The translations under genes and the position numbers were made by a program. Shown here piece after piece: positions 61,098 to 64,000 of a stretch of 64,000 nt of DNA. Positions within the stretch are counted from its first letter, which is position 1. Every line of letters starts with the position of its first letter. This DNA comes from Burkholderiales bacterium (GTDB taxonomy: Bacteria; Pseudomonadota; Gammaproteobacteria; Burkholderiales; JAEUOS01), in the NCBI GenBank assembly GCA_016790635.1, contig JAEUOR010000074.1:186001-250000 (forward strand), read 5' to 3'. The notes under the pieces were generated by a model that saw only the letters and a program-made list of their open reading frames with translations, did no database searches and was not told the origin of the DNA.

Positions 61098-61772
61098 GTG
61101 CGCCTGTCCATCGTCGTGCCGGCGCTGGACGAGGCTGCCGGCATCGCCGCAGCGCTCGCGGCGCTTGCCCCCTTGCGCGAGCAGGGCGCGGAAGTCGTGG
61201 TGGCCGACGGCGGCAGCAGCGACGCGACCGCGGCGATCGCCCGCCCGCTTTGCGATCGGGTCATCGTGGCGCCGCGCGGGCGCGCCTTGCAGATGAACGC
61301 GGGCGCGGCAGCAGCCCGCGGCGACGTGCTCCTGTTCCTGCATGCCGACACGCGCCTGCCGGGCAACGCTGCGGAGGCGATCGGCCGCGCGACACGCGCC
61401 GGCGGCTTTGCCTGGGGCCGCTTCGATGTCGTGCTCGACAGCCCGCGCCCCATGCTCAAGGTCGTGGCCCGGATGATGAACCTGCGCTCGCGCGCGACCG
61501 GGATCGCTACCGGCGACCAGGGCATGTTCATGACCCGCGCCGCCTTTGCCGCCGCAGGCGGCTTCGCGCCGATCGCGCTCATGGAGGACATCGCGATGTC
61601 GCACACGCTGAAGCGACTGGCGCGCCCGGCCTGCCTGCGCGAACGCGTGCTCACATCGGCTCGGCGCTGGGAGACGCGCGGCGTGTGGCGCACCATCGCC
61701 CTCATGTGGTATCTGCGCCTGGCCTATGCGCTGGGCGCTGACCCGGCGGCGCTTGCGCGACGCTATCGCTGA
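61098..61772 (+). CDS. Glycosyltransferase family 2, TIGR04283 (arsenosugar-type)
   Basis: 224 aa from a GTG 5 bases after the DUF547 stop. LSIVVPALDEAAGI, VADGGSSDAT, GRALQMNAGAAAARGDVLLFL and HADTRLP are the family motifs, and GDQGMFMTR and MEDIAMSHTLKR follow. TIGR04283 members are the presumed sugar transferases of arsenosugar gene sets. With arsS in the same unit this is the strongest contextual evidence for such a pathway. Confidence 0.85.
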   Translation: MRLSIVVPALDEAAGIAAALAALAPLREQGAEVVVADGGSSDATAAIARPLCDRVIVAPRGRALQMNAGAAAARGDVLLFLHADTRLPGNAAEAIGRATRAGGFAWGRFDVVLDSPRPMLKVVARMMNLRSRATGIATGDQGMFMTRAAFAAAGGFAPIALMEDIAMSHTLKRLARPACLRERVLTSARRWETRGVWRTIALMWYLRLAYALGADPAALARRYR

Positions 61773-61794
61773 AGCCTCCTGCTAGCATGGCGGC

Positions 61795-62922
61795 GTGAAA
61801 AAGCTGGTGCTCATCGGCAGTGGTCTGGCGCACGCGGAAGTGCTGCGCGGCTACGCACTGGCGCCCCCGGTCAACGCCGCGGTCACCTGGGTCGAACCGA
61901 CCAGTTCGGTCGTCCACACCGACATGTTGCCCGGACTCATCGCCGGCCACTATGCGCACACGCAGTGCCACGTCGATCTCAAGCGCCTGGCCGGACGGGC
62001 GCGCATCGAGGTCTGCGAGGACCGGGTCGCGGCAATCGACACCGCGCGGCGGCGCGTGATCACGCGCGGCGGCCGCGAGTTCGAATACGACTTCGTGTCC
62101 CTGGATGTCGCCGCCGGCATGCCGGTTGCGGAAGTACCGGGACTGCGCGAGTTCGGCCTCCTGGCGCGCCCCGCCGAGCTCCTCATGCAAGGCTGGGAGC
62201 GCATCATCGAACTGGCGCGCGAAGGCGCTCTTGCCAAGCTGACCATGGTCGGCGGCGAAACCGCCGCGGTCGAGATGTTGCTGGCGATGCAGTTTCGCCT
62301 GCGCCGCGAACTGCCGCGCGAACGCTTCGACGCCTGCGGATTTTCCATCGTCACCGAGGCCGCACGCCTGCTGGCGTCGCAACCCGAGACCTTGTCGATC
62401 GCGGTAGAGCGCGTCTGCGCCGAACGCGGAGTCAGCATCCTGCGTGGCGCCCCTGCCATCGCGCTGGAACGCGACAGCGTCATTCTGGGCAATGGCGCGC
62501 GCTTAAGGAGCGACGTGACGGTCTGGGCCAGCGGCGCCCGCCCGCCGTCCTGGCCGGCCGCCAGCGGACTGGCGACGGACGCGCAAGGACTCCTCTGCAC
62601 CGACGAACGCATGCGCTCGACGGCGGACAAACGCATCTTCGCTTCAGGCGAAACCGCAAGCTCGGCCGCTCAGCCAAGCCCGCGTTCCGGTGGCGAGGCG
62701 CTGCGCCAGGGGACGGCCCTCTTCGCCGCCTTGACGCGCGCACTGGCGGGTGAAGTGCCGGATGCCTGGACGCCCGACCCGTCACCGACGACCTACGTCG
62801 GTCTGGGCGGGCGTGAAGCGTTTGCGTTACGTGGCGGTCAGGTGCGCCTCGCGCCGCGCTGGCTGCTGTGGCGCTTCAAGGACTGGACCGACCGCCGCCC
62901 CCTGCGCCTCTACCGTGGCTGA
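61795..62922 (+). CDS. Pyridine nucleotide-disulfide oxidoreductase family, SelD-N-terminal-like
   Basis: 375 aa from a GTG at 61795. VLIGSGLAHAEVLRG is the FAD site and VHTDMLPGLIAGHYAHTQCHVDL is typical of TIGR03169, found alone or fused to selenide water dikinase SelD. No CxxC redox pair is seen, so it resembles NDH-2-type flavoproteins more than disulfide reductases. It ends the arsS unit and overlaps the convergent DUF938 gene by 13 bases. Confidence 0.82.
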   Translation: MKKLVLIGSGLAHAEVLRGYALAPPVNAAVTWVEPTSSVVHTDMLPGLIAGHYAHTQCHVDLKRLAGRARIEVCEDRVAAIDTARRRVITRGGREFEYDFVSLDVAAGMPVAEVPGLREFGLLARPAELLMQGWERIIELAREGALAKLTMVGGETAAVEMLLAMQFRLRRELPRERFDACGFSIVTEAARLLASQPETLSIAVERVCAERGVSILRGAPAIALERDSVILGNGARLRSDVTVWASGARPPSWPAASGLATDAQGLLCTDERMRSTADKRIFASGETASSAAQPSPRSGGEALRQGTALFAALTRALAGEVPDAWTPDPSPTTYVGLGGREAFALRGGQVRLAPRWLLWRFKDWTDRRPLRLYRG

Positions 62923-63536
62923 CTTTCGCGGCCGGCGCGCCAGACGAGCGCGCGATTGTTAGACGGCATGGCGCGATCCTCGACGAGCCGCAACCCGCAG
63001 CCGCGCGCCAGGGTATCGACCGCCTCGAAGTCACGGATGCCCTGGTGCGCGCCGCGCGCCTTGAGCCACAGGTCGAACTCGGCATTGCTGTCGCTGGTGA
63101 AGCGGCCACCGTAGTTGAATGGGCCATAGACCACCAGCAGTGCCTGGTCGCTCAAAATCGCCGGCAATGCGCTGAAGAAGGCTTCGACTTCCTGCCAGGC
63201 CATGATGTGCAGGGTGTTGGCGGTAAAGACCGCGTCAAAGCGCGCCGCAGGCCAGACGCCATTCACATCGAGCACCAGCGGCGCCGGCGTGTTGCCGAGA
63301 GCGGCATCGTCAAGCCACAGGCGGATGCCGGCCAGGTGCTCCGCGCGCTCGCTGCATTGCCAGGTCAGGTGCGGCAGAGCGGCCGCGAAATGCACCGCGT
63401 GCTGGCCGGTGCCGCTGCCGACCTCGAGCACACGCCGCACCGCGCCGAAGTGATCGCGCAGCACCGCAAGGATCGGGTCGCGATTGCGCTCGCACGCAGG
63501 TGCGTGGGGCTTCGCCGAAGGCGTTGGAGTGTCCAT
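62910..63536 (-). CDS. DUF938 class I SAM-dependent methyltransferase
   Basis: 208 aa. The SAM motif is RVLEVGSGTGQHAVHFA; NGVWPAARFDAVFTANTLHIMAWQ and YGPFNYGGRFTSDSNAEFD are characteristic of DUF938. The acceptor is unknown. It opposes the arsS unit, and an organo-arsenic role cannot be claimed from position alone. It follows exonuclease III on the minus strand, 45 bases away. Confidence 0.87.
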   Translation of the reverse strand: MDTPTPSAKPHAPACERNRDPILAVLRDHFGAVRRVLEVGSGTGQHAVHFAAALPHLTWQCSERAEHLAGIRLWLDDAALGNTPAPLVLDVNGVWPAARFDAVFTANTLHIMAWQEVEAFFSALPAILSDQALLVVYGPFNYGGRFTSDSNAEFDLWLKARGAHQGIRDFEAVDTLARGCGLRLVEDRAMPSNNRALVWRAGRESQPR

Positions 63537-63581
63537 CCGTTTCGATCGCGGCTTCCGGCAGGTCGTCCAGTGGCACGGACC

Positions 63582-64000
63582 CTACAGGTCGTAGTCCACG
63601 ATCAGCGGCGCATGGTCGGAAAAGCGCGTGTCCTTGTACACGCTTGCGCGCCTGGCCTTGGCGGCAATGCCGGGCGTGGCGATCTGGTAATCGAGGCGCC
63701 AGCCGACGTTCTTCTCGTAGGCCGCGCCGCGATTGCTCCACCAGGTGTAAGCGGATTCGCCGGCTTCCGGGTAGAGCTTGCGATAGACATCGACAAAGCC
63801 GACCTCGTCGAACACCTTGGTGAGCCAGGCGCGCTCCTCGGGCAGGAAGCCGGAATTCTTCTGGTTGGACTTCCAGTTCTTCAGGTCGATCTCGCGGTGC
63901 GCGATGTTGAAGTCGCCGCACAGGACGACCTCGCGACCCGACTTCTTGAGCTTCTTCAGGTGCGGCAGGAACAGGTCGAGAAAACGGAACTTGGCGGCCT
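63582..64000 (-). CDS. xthA: Exonuclease III, C-terminal part (gene runs off the window)
   Basis: About 138 residues of the C-terminal half. VVLCGDFNIAHREIDLKNW, then SGFLPEERAWLTKVFDEVGFVDV, and SDHAPLIVDYDL are the typical motifs: the metal/active-site Asp-Asn pair GDFN and the catalytic SDH histidine. It is an AP endonuclease/3'-exonuclease for base-excision repair. The N-terminal part lies beyond the window. Confidence 0.92.
   Translation of the reverse strand, partial: AAKFRFLDLFLPHLKKLKKSGREVVLCGDFNIAHREIDLKNWKSNQKNSGFLPEERAWLTKVFDEVGFVDVYRKLYPEAGESAYTWWSNRGAAYEKNVGWRLDYQIATPGIAAKARRASVYKDTRFSDHAPLIVDYDL

Overview
The window is GC-rich, gene-dense chromosome, about 61 protein genes, most with a G/C third base, spaced a few to about 200 bases apart. 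It looks like a betaproteobacterium of the order Burkholderiales. The pointers are a Bug-type (TctC) periplasmic binding protein, a PhaM-like polyhydroxybutyrate granule protein, DUF2189 and DUF2788 proteins, monomeric isocitrate dehydrogenase, and a mobR/mobA pair like that of Comamonas. This assignment is an inference; no rRNA gene is present. I see no tRNA, insertion sequence, phage gene, CRISPR array or origin, and no gene-free stretch over 300 bases.

Layout. (1) 1-7216, minus strand: a catabolic operon with two VOC (glyoxalase-fold) proteins, a DJ-1/PfpI protein, an alpha/beta hydrolase, a branched-chain-amino-acid-type ABC transporter (livHMGF, with no livK in the window) and the start of an acyl-CoA synthetase. 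(2) 7328-13072: an Atg22-like MFS transporter, an esterase, the serine biosynthesis pair serC-serA, and the RNA ligase rtcB. (3) 13163-22739, plus strand: glutathionyl-hydroquinone reductase-like GST, an SDR protein that has lost its catalytic residues, an acyl-CoA dehydrogenase, an isochorismatase-like hydrolase, a secreted MetX-like hydrolase, isocitrate dehydrogenase, an EthA-type Baeyer-Villiger monooxygenase and two small membrane proteins. (4) 22785-28336: a LysR regulator divergent from a 62-residue secreted peptide, a DUF1080 lipoprotein, and the fused isobutyryl-CoA mutase icmF, with a perfect 22-base palindrome upstream. (5) 28590-33640: three paralogous cupins, a TetR regulator, a beta-lactamase-fold hydrolase and a Bug protein. 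(6) 33750-43053: ferredoxin + P450 + sulfatase; divergent mobR/mobA (3-hydroxybenzoate to protocatechuate) with a readable shared promoter; a purine-type deaminase; a zinc alcohol dehydrogenase; an ABC binding protein. (7) 43247-54147: acyl-CoA dehydrogenases, two kinds of CoA-transferase, an enoyl-CoA hydratase, a short MetE-like protein, an FAD aromatic hydroxylase and DUF2783. (8) 54199-55838: PhaM and a FIST sensor protein, translationally coupled. (9) 55964-62922: an ArsS-type radical SAM cluster with a degenerate metallophosphoesterase, a VTT membrane domain fused to a disulfide-reductase-like enzyme, DUF547, an arsenosugar-type glycosyltransferase and a SelD-N-terminal-like flavoprotein. 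(10) A DUF938 methyltransferase and the C-terminal part of exonuclease III close the window.

Together the region reads as an accessory catabolic island: import of acids, CoA activation or transfer, oxidation by acyl-CoA dehydrogenases, ring or ketone oxygenation by flavin and P450 enzymes, and branched acyl-CoA rearrangement, with local LysR, TetR and MarR regulators. The least understood part is the six-gene block at 55964-62922, which resembles arsenosugar-type gene sets and may make or detoxify an organo-arsenic (or related) metabolite.
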